A stretch of 24,916 bases of DNA from Kordiimonadaceae bacterium UBA4441. Its GTDB lineage: Bacteria > Pseudomonadota > Alphaproteobacteria > Sphingomonadales > Emcibacteraceae. Positions 7,850 to 16,147 of this stretch are shown here, piece by piece. The stretch is from assembly GCA_002390425.1 (NCBI GenBank), contig DGPL01000018.1, forward strand, positions 1 to 24,916, given 5' to 3'. The translations under genes were made by a program, and so were the position numbers. The notes under the pieces are model-generated. The model was not told the DNA's origin. It was given only the letters and a program-made list of their open reading frames with translations, and ran no database searches. Numbering within the stretch: position 1 is the stretch's first letter; each line of letters starts with the position of its first letter.

Positions 7850-7914
7850 TTGACACGGTCGGAGGAAATTTTGGTCTTCGGGGCGTCGTATTTAGCCCGT
7901 GTTTTTCATAATCA

Positions 7915-8115
7915 TTATACAACTGTTGTTGTTGCGTATGACAATACTTCGGCACCTTTGGTCATTACGGCTATGATCGCAAGGCTAGCGATTGCAAACC
8001 CTGATACGATTTTACGGCTATGAGTTTCTTGTAAAGCTGATGAATTGTTTGCATTTTTGCTCACTAATCCCATGAAGCCATTTTGATCGATTGCGTCGTT
8101 ATATAAGTTAAACAT
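7915..8115 (-). CDS. Small single-pass membrane protein of unknown function (66 aa)
   Basis: The frame opens at ATG 8130, but ATG 8115 has AAGGAA at the right spacing and is chosen. The 66-residue product has a polar, Asn/Ser-rich N-terminal half (residues 1-34), a short basic stretch (HSRK), one hydrophobic segment (about 37-51, IVSGFAIASLAIIAV) and a short tail TKGAEVLSYATTTVV. It is thus a probable inner-membrane protein, N-terminus inside by the positive-inside rule. No known family is recognised. Its promoter and leader are unusually elaborate for such a small gene (see 8156-8220 and 8363-8406). Confidence 0.6.
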   Translation of the reverse strand: MFNLYNDAIDQNGFMGLVSKNANNSSALQETHSRKIVSGFAIASLAIIAVMTKGAEVLSYATTTVV

Positions 8116-8155
8116 TTTAGTTCCTTTCAAGTGTTATATCTTCTTTGTTTGTTAT

Positions 8156-8181
8156 CCTAATTAACTGTGTTGTTGATTAGG
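8156..8181 (-). promoter_or_regulatory. Leader hairpin upstream of the 66-aa membrane protein
   Basis: CCTAATTAAC/GTTGATTAGG form a 10-bp stem (one G-U pair) around a 6-base loop. If transcription starts near 8186, this hairpin is the very 5' end of the mRNA, 35 bases or more ahead of the ribosome site. 5'-terminal hairpins often protect messages from decay. It may also be an operator at DNA level. Confidence 0.5.
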
Positions 8182-8192
8182 TGATGTAGTAA

Positions 8193-8220
8193 TGTATAAC
8201 ACGACAACAAGAATAGTCAG
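8193..8220 (-). promoter_or_regulatory. Candidate promoter of the 66-aa membrane protein gene
   Basis: CTGACT (8220-8215), a 16-base spacer and TATACA (8198-8193), preceded by the extended -10 dinucleotide TG one base upstream, give a reasonable sigma-70-type promoter on the minus strand. The transcript would start near 8186 with a leader of about 70 bases. Prediction by eye only. Confidence 0.45.
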
Positions 8221-8362
8221 CAATAATTCGTCAAAAAAATGCTATTATTTTTAAATATGTTTAAAAACAATGATTTAGGTTGAGATAATTATAATAATTT
8301 TATGGAGTTTTAGTGTGTTAATTTGCTTGATTTAACGCATTTAGGTGTATTAGTAGGGTAAA

Positions 8363-8406
8363 ATGAATCACTTCTAACACACTTCTATTACACCTATAAC
8401 ACACCT
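8363..8406. repeat. Four 11-bp phased direct repeats
   Basis: Four back-to-back 11-mers, 8363-8373, 8374-8384, 8385-8395 and 8396-8406, share the minus-strand consensus A(A/G)GTGTGTTAG; the first copy is the most divergent. Copies in the opposite orientation occur at 8343-8353 (AGGTGTATTAG) and about 8311-8321 (TAGTGTGTTAA). The period equals one helical turn, so all copies face the same side. The array lies 21 bp after the fadH stop and about 145 bp upstream of the candidate promoter of the 66-aa gene. The rest of this 311-bp gap is AT-rich non-coding sequence without a start-supported frame. Confidence 0.75.
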
Positions 8407-8426
8407 TTATTGGTTAATTCTGGTGA

Positions 8427-10463
8427 TTATATCTTATCCGCTAAACGGCAAGCTTGATCAATGGCCCTTTTGGCATCAAGTTCCGTTGCGACATCAGCAC
8501 CACCAATTAAATGGATATTTTCACATTCTAGTTGATCCATTAGTGAACGTTCTGATTCTTGACCGCTACAGATTATGATATGATCGACGTCTAGTATTAT
8601 TTTTTCATCATTTACAGTGATATGTAACCCTTCATCATCAATTTTCTGATAATTACATCCTGGCAACATATTGATTTTTTTCTTTCTAAGTTCAAGACGA
8701 TGAATCCAGCCAGCGGTTTTGGCAAGTGTTTTACCGAGTTTCGTGTTTTTACGCTGAAGAAGGTAAATTTCACTGGAAGATGGAGTGATTTCGGGTTTTA
8801 CGCCTTCAATGGCGCTTCTTGCCTGTAATGTCATATCAACACCCCATGCCTTCATATAGGATGGAATATCTAAACTATTGCTTTTACCTTGGTGGCTTAA
8901 AAATTCCGCTACGTCAAAACCAATACCACCTGCACCTATTATTGCAACTTTTTGTCCAACATTTGCGCCTTTAAGGACATCAATATAACTAAGCACCTTC
9001 TCATGATTGATGCCTTCTATCTCTGGAATGCGTGGTGAAACGCCTGTTGCAATAATAATTTCATCATAGTTTTCGTGATTGAGCATTGATGGTTTTACTA
9101 TTGTATTTAAAAATAGTTTAACGCCATTCTTTTCAATCATTCGTTTATAGTACCTAAGCGTTTCAAAAAACTCTTCTTTACCCGGTACCATCTTTGCAAG
9201 ATTAAGCTGTCCGCCAATTTCATCAGCACCATCATATAGCGTTACTTTATGACCACGACCACTGGCATAAACCGAAAATGCCATGCCGCTCGGACCTGCG
9301 CCGATTACGGCGATATTTTTTGGGTGTTCCGTTTTTTCTAATTTAATTTCCAATTCGTGGCAGGTAAGAGGATTAACCAGGCAACTAACCAGTTTTGGCG
9401 GCATAGACATAGTATGTTCTAGGCACGCTTGATTGCAGCCAATGCAGACATTGATTTCATCTTCGCGCCCTTCGATGGCTTTTTTGACAAAATCAGGATC
9501 CGCGAGCATGGGTCTAGCAAGTGAAATAATATCTGCATGTCCATCGGCTAGAACTTGTTCTGCGACTTTGGGGGTATTGATACGGTTTGAAGTGACGATA
9601 GGGGTCTTTAGATGTTTTCTAAATTTTTCGGTTACCCATGTAAATGCAGCGCGTGGAACAACGGTATGGGTGGTGGGAACACGGGATTCGTGCCAACCGA
9701 TGCCGCCATTTAGTATATTAACGCCTAACTTTTCAAGTTCTAAGGCAAATTCCAATGCTTCGTCAAATGTACTGCCCATTTCGACAAGGTCGATAATAGG
9801 AAAACGGTACATTATTATAAAATCATCACCCGCTTTTTCACGTACCGCTTTGACGGTTTCAAGTGATATACGCATGCGATTTTTGTGATTTCCACCCCAT
9901 TGATCATCGCGTCTATTTGTTCTTTCAACAAGAAATTGATGAAGGAAATATCCTTCGGATCCCATGATTTCAACACCATCATAACCTACCTTTTTAGACA
10001 TATAGGCCGAATGTGCATAGGCATCGATTTGTTCTAATATTTCCTCATGTGAAATTTCACGGGGCGTGAATGGTCTTAGCGGTGATTTAACGGGAGAGGC
10101 ACTTATCGCATCAGGGCTAAAGGCATCACGCCCGAGATGAAGAAGCTGTAATAATATTTTGCCGCCCTCAGAGTGAACTTTATTAGTGACGACATGATGT
10201 CTTTCGGCGTCTTTTTCACGGTAAACACCTTTGGCGCCATGCCATCCGGCAAACGAAATGTCATTTACGGCCATACCGCCAGTGACTATTAAACCGACAC
10301 CACCGCGGACACGTGCGGCATAAAATTCCGCAAGCGGGGTTAAATCATCCATTTCTTCAAGCATCGTATGCATTGATCCCATCATGACGCGGTTTTTCAA
10401 TGTGGTGATGCCTAAATCAAGGGGTTCTAATAAGTGTGGATATTTATTGACGTGATGGTTCAT
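8427..10463 (-). CDS. fadH: 2,4-dienoyl-CoA reductase (NADPH), FMN/FAD/4Fe-4S enzyme
   Basis: The 678-residue protein is collinear with E. coli FadH (672): an FMN-binding TIM barrel (about 10-330), a 4Fe-4S cluster motif with Cys340, Cys343, Cys347 and Cys361 (NVCIGCNQACL...SCLVNP), then FAD and NADPH binding folds with IGAGPSG (387-393) and IIGAGGIGFD. The catalytic residues Tyr172 (SEGYF) and His258 (GWHES) are shifted by six from Tyr166 and His252 of E. coli. The enzyme removes the delta-4 double bond of 2,4-dienoyl-CoA, letting unsaturated fatty acids enter beta-oxidation in the cytosol. GAGG precedes the ATG. It stands alone here with no fad gene next to it, and its 3' gap has no clear terminator. 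Confidence 0.95.
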   Translation of the reverse strand: MNHHVNKYPHLLEPLDLGITTLKNRVMMGSMHTMLEEMDDLTPLAEFYAARVRGGVGLIVTGGMAVNDISFAGWHGAKGVYREKDAERHHVVTNKVHSEGGKILLQLLHLGRDAFSPDAISASPVKSPLRPFTPREISHEEILEQIDAYAHSAYMSKKVGYDGVEIMGSEGYFLHQFLVERTNRRDDQWGGNHKNRMRISLETVKAVREKAGDDFIIMYRFPIIDLVEMGSTFDEALEFALELEKLGVNILNGGIGWHESRVPTTHTVVPRAAFTWVTEKFRKHLKTPIVTSNRINTPKVAEQVLADGHADIISLARPMLADPDFVKKAIEGREDEINVCIGCNQACLEHTMSMPPKLVSCLVNPLTCHELEIKLEKTEHPKNIAVIGAGPSGMAFSVYASGRGHKVTLYDGADEIGGQLNLAKMVPGKEEFFETLRYYKRMIEKNGVKLFLNTIVKPSMLNHENYDEIIIATGVSPRIPEIEGINHEKVLSYIDVLKGANVGQKVAIIGAGGIGFDVAEFLSHQGKSNSLDIPSYMKAWGVDMTLQARSAIEGVKPEITPSSSEIYLLQRKNTKLGKTLAKTAGWIHRLELRKKKINMLPGCNYQKIDDEGLHITVNDEKIILDVDHIIICSGQESERSLMDQLECENIHLIGGADVATELDAKRAIDQACRLADKI

Positions 10464-10590
10464 GATTATTTCCTCATGATGAGTTTATCAAAAAGAAAAT
10501 TTATCACAATAAGAGATTAGAAAGTCTACTTGGGAAATGCTAAATATAAAATTTATATCCGAACTAAATAGTCTGATATATAATGTGAAT

Positions 10591-11538
10591 ATGAAAAAAA
10601 TATTTTGCTTTATAATTCTGACCTTTATATCTGCTTGCTCGCAAGAACCGGCACAAACGGTAACATCTGAGGATATAGCGAAGAATGCTGATGGGGCACT
10701 TCCTGCATTTTTTCAATGTTTGCGAGATAATGATGTAACGCTGGTAAGCGCGCACCGGGGAGGGCCAATTGAAGGATACCCTGAAAATGCAATTGAAACC
10801 TTTGAGCGAACAACAGAAAATGCGTCGGTAATTGTCGAGCTTGATGTTGTTAAAAGCAAAGACGATCAATTATTTATTCTGCATGATAATAGGCTCGATC
10901 GCACAACGACCTTATCCGGCGCCGTAAAAGACACTAATTGGACGGATATTAAAGAAGCAAATTTAAAAGATAATGATGGAAATATAACTAATTTTCATCC
11001 GCCAACCTTCACTAAAACGCTTAAATGGGCGAAAGGGAAGGCGCTTTTACAAATTGATATGAAACCGCCTTTGAATGTGAATGATGTTGTGGAAGCGGTT
11101 ATTAAATCAAAGGCTGAAGGTAGAGTTTTTTATATTGCATATTCAATCGAGGATGCACAAAAAATATTAGAAAAACTTCCAAATGCGTTTGTCTCAATAG
11201 GACTAGCTAATCAAGCAGAACTAGAACGACTATTATACTCCGGAATAGACACCCATCAAATCCATTCGTTAACCCCGAATGTTGAACAAAATAAACAATT
11301 CTTAAAAACATTAAATAGTTACGGTATTACCACCGTTGGACTTACATTTGATCTGGCATTTGAAAATACTAGCTTCGCTGAGCGCGTGAATTGGCAGGAG
11401 GTTGTTAAGCAGTATCAGGCCCGCGCAGAAAGTGGCATAGAGATATTAGCATCAAACAAGCCTGTTGATGCCTTTAAAGCACTAAGCGAAGATCCGGAGT
11501 ACCGAAAAGCGTTATTGTCCTGCTTAAATAATCTTTAG
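10591..11538 (+). CDS. Glycerophosphodiester phosphodiesterase-family lipoprotein
   Basis: Starting at ATG 10591, the 315-residue product begins MKKIF, a hydrophobic stretch and the lipobox ISAC with Cys16, so it is predicted to be a lipid-anchored envelope protein. The GDPD motifs follow: His55-Arg56 (AHRGG), Glu65-Asn66 (PENA), Glu83 and Asp85 (VELDV), His98-Asp99 (LHDNRLDRTT) and QIDMK (154-158). GDPDs cleave glycerophosphodiesters to glycerol 3-phosphate and an alcohol; the exact substrate is unknown. The frame is open to ATG 10537, but that would bury the signal peptide. TATAAT (10579-10584) ends just six bases before this ATG and no ribosome site exists, so the message may be leaderless. 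It converges on typA with a gap of 5 bp. Confidence 0.85.
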   Translation: MKKIFCFIILTFISACSQEPAQTVTSEDIAKNADGALPAFFQCLRDNDVTLVSAHRGGPIEGYPENAIETFERTTENASVIVELDVVKSKDDQLFILHDNRLDRTTTLSGAVKDTNWTDIKEANLKDNDGNITNFHPPTFTKTLKWAKGKALLQIDMKPPLNVNDVVEAVIKSKAEGRVFYIAYSIEDAQKILEKLPNAFVSIGLANQAELERLLYSGIDTHQIHSLTPNVEQNKQFLKTLNSYGITTVGLTFDLAFENTSFAERVNWQEVVKQYQARAESGIEILASNKPVDAFKALSEDPEYRKALLSCLNNL

Positions 11539-11543
11539 ATCAA

Positions 11544-13373
11544 TTAAGTAGAGGCAGCTTTCGCAGCTTTCTTACGTTCATGTGGTACAAGAAAACGTTT
11601 TCTTAAACGAATGCTTTGTGGTGTTACTTCAACCAATTCATCATCCTGAATATAGGCTATTGCTTGTTCGAGTGATAATTTACGAGGCGGTGTTAATTTA
11701 ATAGCATCATCTTTACCCGCTGCGCGGATGTTAGTCAGTTGCTTTCCTTTTAAAACATTCACATCCAAATCATTAGAGCGTGCATGCTCACCGATAATCA
11801 TGCCTTCGTATACTTCTTCTTGTGGGTGGATCATGATGATGCCGCGATCTTCTAGATTAAAGAGCGCATAAGCAACAGCTTTACCCATACCCATACTGAT
11901 AAGGACACCGACACGGCGACCTTGTATAGGGCCTTTATAAGGACCGTAGCTATGGTATGTGCGGTTCATAATGCCTGTTCCGCGCGTATCTGTTAGGAAT
12001 TCACCGTGATAGCCAATTAAGCCACGAGAAGGGGCAATAAAAGTAATGCGTGTTTTACCAGTGCCAGAAGATCGCATGTCAGACATTTCGGCTTTGCGTT
12101 CAGACATTTTTTCAACAACAACACCTGAATATTCTTCGTCTACGTCGATGATAACTTCTTCGTAGGGTTCTGTGCGGGCACCATTTTCATCTTCGCCATA
12201 TAGAACACGAGGACGAGAAATAGAAAGTTCAAACCCTTCACGGCGCATGGTTTCAATGAGAACACCAAGTTGAAGTTCACCACGACCAGCAACATCAAAG
12301 CTGTCTTTGCTTTCACTTTCAGTAATCTGAATAGCAACATTTCCTTCAGATTCTTTAAGTAATCTGTCACGGATCATACGTGACGTGACTTTGTCGCCTT
12401 CGCGTCCGGCAAGCGGACTATCATTAACCGTGAATGCCATGGAAAGTGTTGGAGGATCAATTGGCTGTGCTTGAAGTGGAATTTCGACCTCAGGTGCACA
12501 AATCGTATCAGCAACAGTACCGATCGAAAGTCCGGCAATCGCAATAATGTCGCCAGCAATGGCTTCATTAATAGGAGCACGGTCAAGTCCTTCAAAAGAC
12601 ATTAATTTCGTGGCTCTTCCTGTTTCAACGATTTCGCCTTTGTGATTAATCACTTTAATAGGGTCATTGACTTTAATTTTCCCACTTTGAACGCGACCGG
12701 TTAGTACGCGTCCCATGAAATTATCACGGTCAAGCAGAGTTGCGAGCATTGTAAACGGTTCGCCAACGATTTCTTTCGTGCGCATGGCCGGTTTATCGTA
12801 ATAATCGATGATAGTTTGAAATAATGGGTCAAGATTATCACGGGCACCTTCCAAATCATGGGATGCCCATCCGTCACGCCCTGATGCATAAAGCATCGGG
12901 AAGTCTAGTTGGTCGTCAGTTGCGTCTAGGCTCACGAATAAATCGAATACTTCATCGTGAACTTCTTCAGGACGGCGGTCAGCTTTATCGATTTTATTAA
13001 TGACAACAATAGGTTTTAAGCCGAGGGCGAGGGCTTTGCCAGTAACGAATTTGGTTTGTGGCATTGGCCCTTCAGCACTATCAACTAGCAAAATAACACC
13101 GTCGACCATGTTTAAAATACGTTCTACTTCACCGCCAAAGTCGGCATGGCCTGGTGTATCAACGATATTGATGCGATGGTCACCCCAATCGACGGCAGTA
13201 CATTTCGCAAAAATCGTGATGCCGCGCTCTTTTTCGATTTCATTGCTGTCCATTGCCAGCTCTTCAACGGTTTCATTGTCACGGTACATGCCGCTTTGTT
13301 TAAACATGCCGTCAACAAGGGTAGTTTTGCCGTGGTCAACGTGGGCAATAATTGCAATATTGCGTAAGGTCAT
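11544..13373 (-). CDS. typA: Ribosome-associated GTPase TypA/BipA
   Basis: The 609-residue protein has the EF-G-like GTPase motifs G1 AHVDHGKTT (10-18), G2 RGITI (50-54), G3 DTPGH (72-76) and G4 NKID (126-129), followed by the EF-Tu domain 2, EF-G domain III and V folds and the TypA-specific C-terminal domain (SRGLIGYHGEFLTDTRGTG marks the start of the latter half). TypA binds 70S ribosomes and helps large-subunit assembly and growth under cold or stress. Length is standard. The ATG has no good ribosome site (GCGAACTCTA). It converges on the GDPD gene with only 5 bp between stops. Confidence 0.97.
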   Translation of the reverse strand: MTLRNIAIIAHVDHGKTTLVDGMFKQSGMYRDNETVEELAMDSNEIEKERGITIFAKCTAVDWGDHRINIVDTPGHADFGGEVERILNMVDGVILLVDSAEGPMPQTKFVTGKALALGLKPIVVINKIDKADRRPEEVHDEVFDLFVSLDATDDQLDFPMLYASGRDGWASHDLEGARDNLDPLFQTIIDYYDKPAMRTKEIVGEPFTMLATLLDRDNFMGRVLTGRVQSGKIKVNDPIKVINHKGEIVETGRATKLMSFEGLDRAPINEAIAGDIIAIAGLSIGTVADTICAPEVEIPLQAQPIDPPTLSMAFTVNDSPLAGREGDKVTSRMIRDRLLKESEGNVAIQITESESKDSFDVAGRGELQLGVLIETMRREGFELSISRPRVLYGEDENGARTEPYEEVIIDVDEEYSGVVVEKMSERKAEMSDMRSSGTGKTRITFIAPSRGLIGYHGEFLTDTRGTGIMNRTYHSYGPYKGPIQGRRVGVLISMGMGKAVAYALFNLEDRGIIMIHPQEEVYEGMIIGEHARSNDLDVNVLKGKQLTNIRAAGKDDAIKLTPPRKLSLEQAIAYIQDDELVEVTPQSIRLRKRFLVPHERKKAAKAAST

Positions 13374-13466
13374 TAGAGTTCGCCAATATGTTGGTGTCTA
13401 TTTTAAAGTTGGCGCAGTATAGCGATCTATTATGACATGTCTATTTAAAGATGAATAAACTAGAAA

Positions 13467-13979
13467 TTAGTTCTTTTTGGCGGATTTTAGCTCAACACCA
13501 GCCATTACGGTGAGGGCACGGACGTAGTCAATATCATCACCAGTCCAAATGCGTTTTTCTCTTGTGGTTTCGCAGCAAATTAAGCCAACAGGCGTTTCGC
13601 CCTTATATATAATGTAATCAAGTAAGGATTTTACCTGATATGGCTTAAAATAACTTTCAATTAGTTCAGCAGTATTAGGGTTGGTAAAAACATCATCAGC
13701 ACGAATTGAGACGCCCTGTATTAATGCATTAAAATAGGCCGGGTAATCAGTTTTAAGTAAATTAATGCCAATTAGATTATTATTGTTAGATCGATCAAGT
13801 GAATATTGGCAGGATAATTTTTCGCAAGTTTCGTCAAAATACCAAATGCTAACCATATCAACATTTAAGCCAGCAATCACATCATTAGAGAGAGCAGTGA
13901 ATATTTGTTGTTCAGGAATGTCCTTGGGACTATTCATAATGAGATTTTTAGTATTCTCCATTACCTGGCTTTCAAACAT
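13467..13979 (-). CDS. Stand-alone GAF-domain protein
   Basis: The product of up to 170 residues is one GAF domain and nothing else: helix, then strands DMVSIWYFDETCEKLSCQYSL, ADDVFTNPNTAEL, KSLLDYIIYKGETPVGLICCETT and a final helix RIWTGDDIDYVRALTVMAG, the typical order of histidine-kinase sensor GAFs. No kinase, cyclase or HTH output is attached. The domain may bind a small ligand or haem, or dock to a partner. Start is uncertain: ATG 13979 has no ribosome site, and ATG 13961 (MENTKN) has only a weak AGG. The upstream gene is the S9 peptidase, 68 bp away on the same strand. Confidence 0.75.
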   Translation of the reverse strand: MFESQVMENTKNLIMNSPKDIPEQQIFTALSNDVIAGLNVDMVSIWYFDETCEKLSCQYSLDRSNNNNLIGINLLKTDYPAYFNALIQGVSIRADDVFTNPNTAELIESYFKPYQVKSLLDYIIYKGETPVGLICCETTREKRIWTGDDIDYVRALTVMAGVELKSAKKN

Positions 13980-14047
13980 TAAATATTTTGTTTTTGTTTA
14001 TTAGCATTCTCTAATTTACAGTTACTGAACTTAGGAAAAATGTCACG

Positions 14048-16075
14048 TTATTTAAGAGCTCTAATATTTTGCTTATTCATATTTTGATTTGCGTCTTCAT
14101 ATTTAAAGTTTTTATTGAATAAGTGTTTTTGAAACCATGACATTTCTATATTCATTTTCTCTAGTTTATGTCTTAATTCTTTCCAGTTATGTTGTTCACG
14201 GGGAACAATATAAAGATCTGTATCAACACCGTTTGATTTTAATGCGCGATAAAGTTCTATAGATTGTTCTTTTGGTACACGTACATCAGCGCCACCAACA
14301 ATGATCATCGTAGGAGTTGTTACATTGGCAATATCTTTTAAGGGGGAATGATCCCAATAGGTATCAATCGGTGCATCTTTTTGCCAAGGGGTACCATTAA
14401 ACCAAGGTGTACGATAAATTCGCGTGTCACTTTGACTATACATAGAAATCCAATTTGCGGTACCAGCTGCCGAAGAAGCGGCCTTAAAACGGTCAGTAAA
14501 TGTAATTATTTTGTTGGTCATATGACCACCAGCGCTATATCCCATTTTAACCATTTTTTCTTCGTCGACTATTCCTTCAGAAATTAGATGATCAACGCCA
14601 GCCATGACATCAAGATGGGATTGATTAAAATAGCTTCCGACCATGTCGCGCACGAAATCATCACCATAACCGAGACTTCCACGATAATTTGGTCTTAAAA
14701 TAATATAACCATTTGATGTAAGAACCGGGGCATAAGACGTAGTGCTAAATAGACCGCCCCATTGATCAGAAGAACGAGGGCCGCCATGGGTTTGAACAAC
14801 CAATGGATATTTTTTGCCCTTTCTATAATTGTTGGGATAAAAAATAGTGCCCTCAACTTCGACGCCGTCCTCACCTTGCCATTTAATAACGTCTTGCTTG
14901 GGGAGATCGAATTCTTCCTTTATGTAGTCAAAAATAGTTGTTACTTTTTTAGGCACAGCGCTATCTGATTGCATATACCAATAATCACCATTGTTATCAG
15001 CGGTTTTAATGGACATGAGATGGGCATCTAAGTTTGGATTATATTGCCAATTATTAACGGTGTGGTTGCCATTGGTTAATTGCATGATTTCTTTAGTAGA
15101 AATATTATAATTAAAAAGTTCATTATGAACACCAAGATTGGCTTTAAAATAGATGGAATTCCCGTCTTTTGACCAATGCGCCTCTTCTATATCATGGTCA
15201 AAAGTACCAAGTAACTGTTGGGGTTTGTCACCTTTAATGTTCGTTAAAAATAAATTATTCTCAAAATATGGTTCATCCTTTTCGTTGGTCCATGAAAGAA
15301 AAAGTATTGAATTATTGTCGGGTGAGAATTCAGCGCCGCCTTCTGGATTTTGATTTGACGTGATTTGCTTTGCGTTCTTGCCGTCATGATCCATCATCCA
15401 TATTTCATTTTCCAGTGCCGCATCAAGTAAGGGTGAGGGTGCACGATGATGTAATATCTTTTCACCATCTTCTGACAATTTAAATCTCGTTACACTATAG
15501 TCACCATCAGTGATACGGGTTTTTGTGTAATCATCAATTGAGATGTTCCAAAGGTGTCGTTGTTTGAAGTCTTGTTCAAATTTGAAAATGTCATCGCCCA
15601 GCTCTTCATTATCAATTTGTGATTGGTCTTTTCTATCTGATGCTAGAAAATATATACTTTTCCCATCATGTGACCATTCTGCGGACGCAATTGAAGTAGC
15701 ATGGTTGGATATGCGTTGAGCTTCCCCGCAACTACTAGGCATAATATAAATCTGATTTACCTGATCATCACTGCGCTTACTGAGGAATAAAACTTTATCG
15801 CCATTAGGTGACCATCGCGGTGATATTGAATCCAATACATTCGAGGAAATTTGAAAGGTTTCTTCGCCATTAATATCAGCGTACCAGATACTTCTTATGT
15901 TTTTATTGGATTGCCAATCCGCTTTACTTTTCACAAATAGAAAGCCTTCCCCATCAGGGGATAACTGCCCATCATTAACTGATGGTACATTTAATAGATC
16001 CACCATGCTCATTGTCTTAGCATTGGAAAAGTTTGTTAAAACAATTGTAAAAAAAAGAATGGCAATATATTTCAT
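14048..16075 (-). CDS. Secreted S9 (prolyl oligopeptidase / acylaminoacyl-type) serine peptidase
   Basis: From ATG 16075 (a GTG at 16081 is the longest possible start) the 675-residue protein has a Sec signal peptide (MKYIAILFFTIVLTNFSNA), so it is periplasmic or secreted. Residues about 25-370 form a TolB/WD40-like beta propeller (repeats such as SPDGEGFLF, SPNGDKVLF, SHDGKSIYF, SPDNNSILF, SKDGNSIYF). The C-terminal peptidase S9 domain has Ser514 in GYSAGG, Asp597 in GGADVRVP and His629 in EQHNW, plus RPNYRGSLGYG. Such enzymes take peptides from the propeller side and remove N-terminal dipeptides or acylated residues; the cut preference is not visible. It has no signs of truncation. Confidence 0.93.
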   Translation of the reverse strand: MKYIAILFFTIVLTNFSNAKTMSMVDLLNVPSVNDGQLSPDGEGFLFVKSKADWQSNKNIRSIWYADINGEETFQISSNVLDSISPRWSPNGDKVLFLSKRSDDQVNQIYIMPSSCGEAQRISNHATSIASAEWSHDGKSIYFLASDRKDQSQIDNEELGDDIFKFEQDFKQRHLWNISIDDYTKTRITDGDYSVTRFKLSEDGEKILHHRAPSPLLDAALENEIWMMDHDGKNAKQITSNQNPEGGAEFSPDNNSILFLSWTNEKDEPYFENNLFLTNIKGDKPQQLLGTFDHDIEEAHWSKDGNSIYFKANLGVHNELFNYNISTKEIMQLTNGNHTVNNWQYNPNLDAHLMSIKTADNNGDYWYMQSDSAVPKKVTTIFDYIKEEFDLPKQDVIKWQGEDGVEVEGTIFYPNNYRKGKKYPLVVQTHGGPRSSDQWGGLFSTTSYAPVLTSNGYIILRPNYRGSLGYGDDFVRDMVGSYFNQSHLDVMAGVDHLISEGIVDEEKMVKMGYSAGGHMTNKIITFTDRFKAASSAAGTANWISMYSQSDTRIYRTPWFNGTPWQKDAPIDTYWDHSPLKDIANVTTPTMIIVGGADVRVPKEQSIELYRALKSNGVDTDLYIVPREQHNWKELRHKLEKMNIEMSWFQKHLFNKNFKYEDANQNMNKQNIRALK

Positions 16076-16147
16076 GATCACACCCGATAGTTTGCTTTAT
16101 AAGGAAAATCTAACTGGTCATTTTAATTTTTGCAATGTTAGCAAGAT

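Noticed and set aside
8318..8335. CtrA-like pair TTAA...TTAA upstream of the 66-aa gene
   Set aside because: The spacing is ten bases and not the seven required by the CtrA consensus.
8363..8406. Repeat array considered as a CRISPR array
   Set aside because: The units are 11 bp, degenerate and contiguous without spacers, and no cas gene is present.
9433..9888. 151-aa plus-strand frame inside fadH
   Set aside because: It is fully covered by the conserved FMN-barrel and cluster region of fadH and has no family resemblance or start signal.
13000..13422. 140-aa plus-strand frame opposite the typA GTPase domain
   Set aside because: It shadows the highly conserved G-domain codons and lacks a ribosome site.
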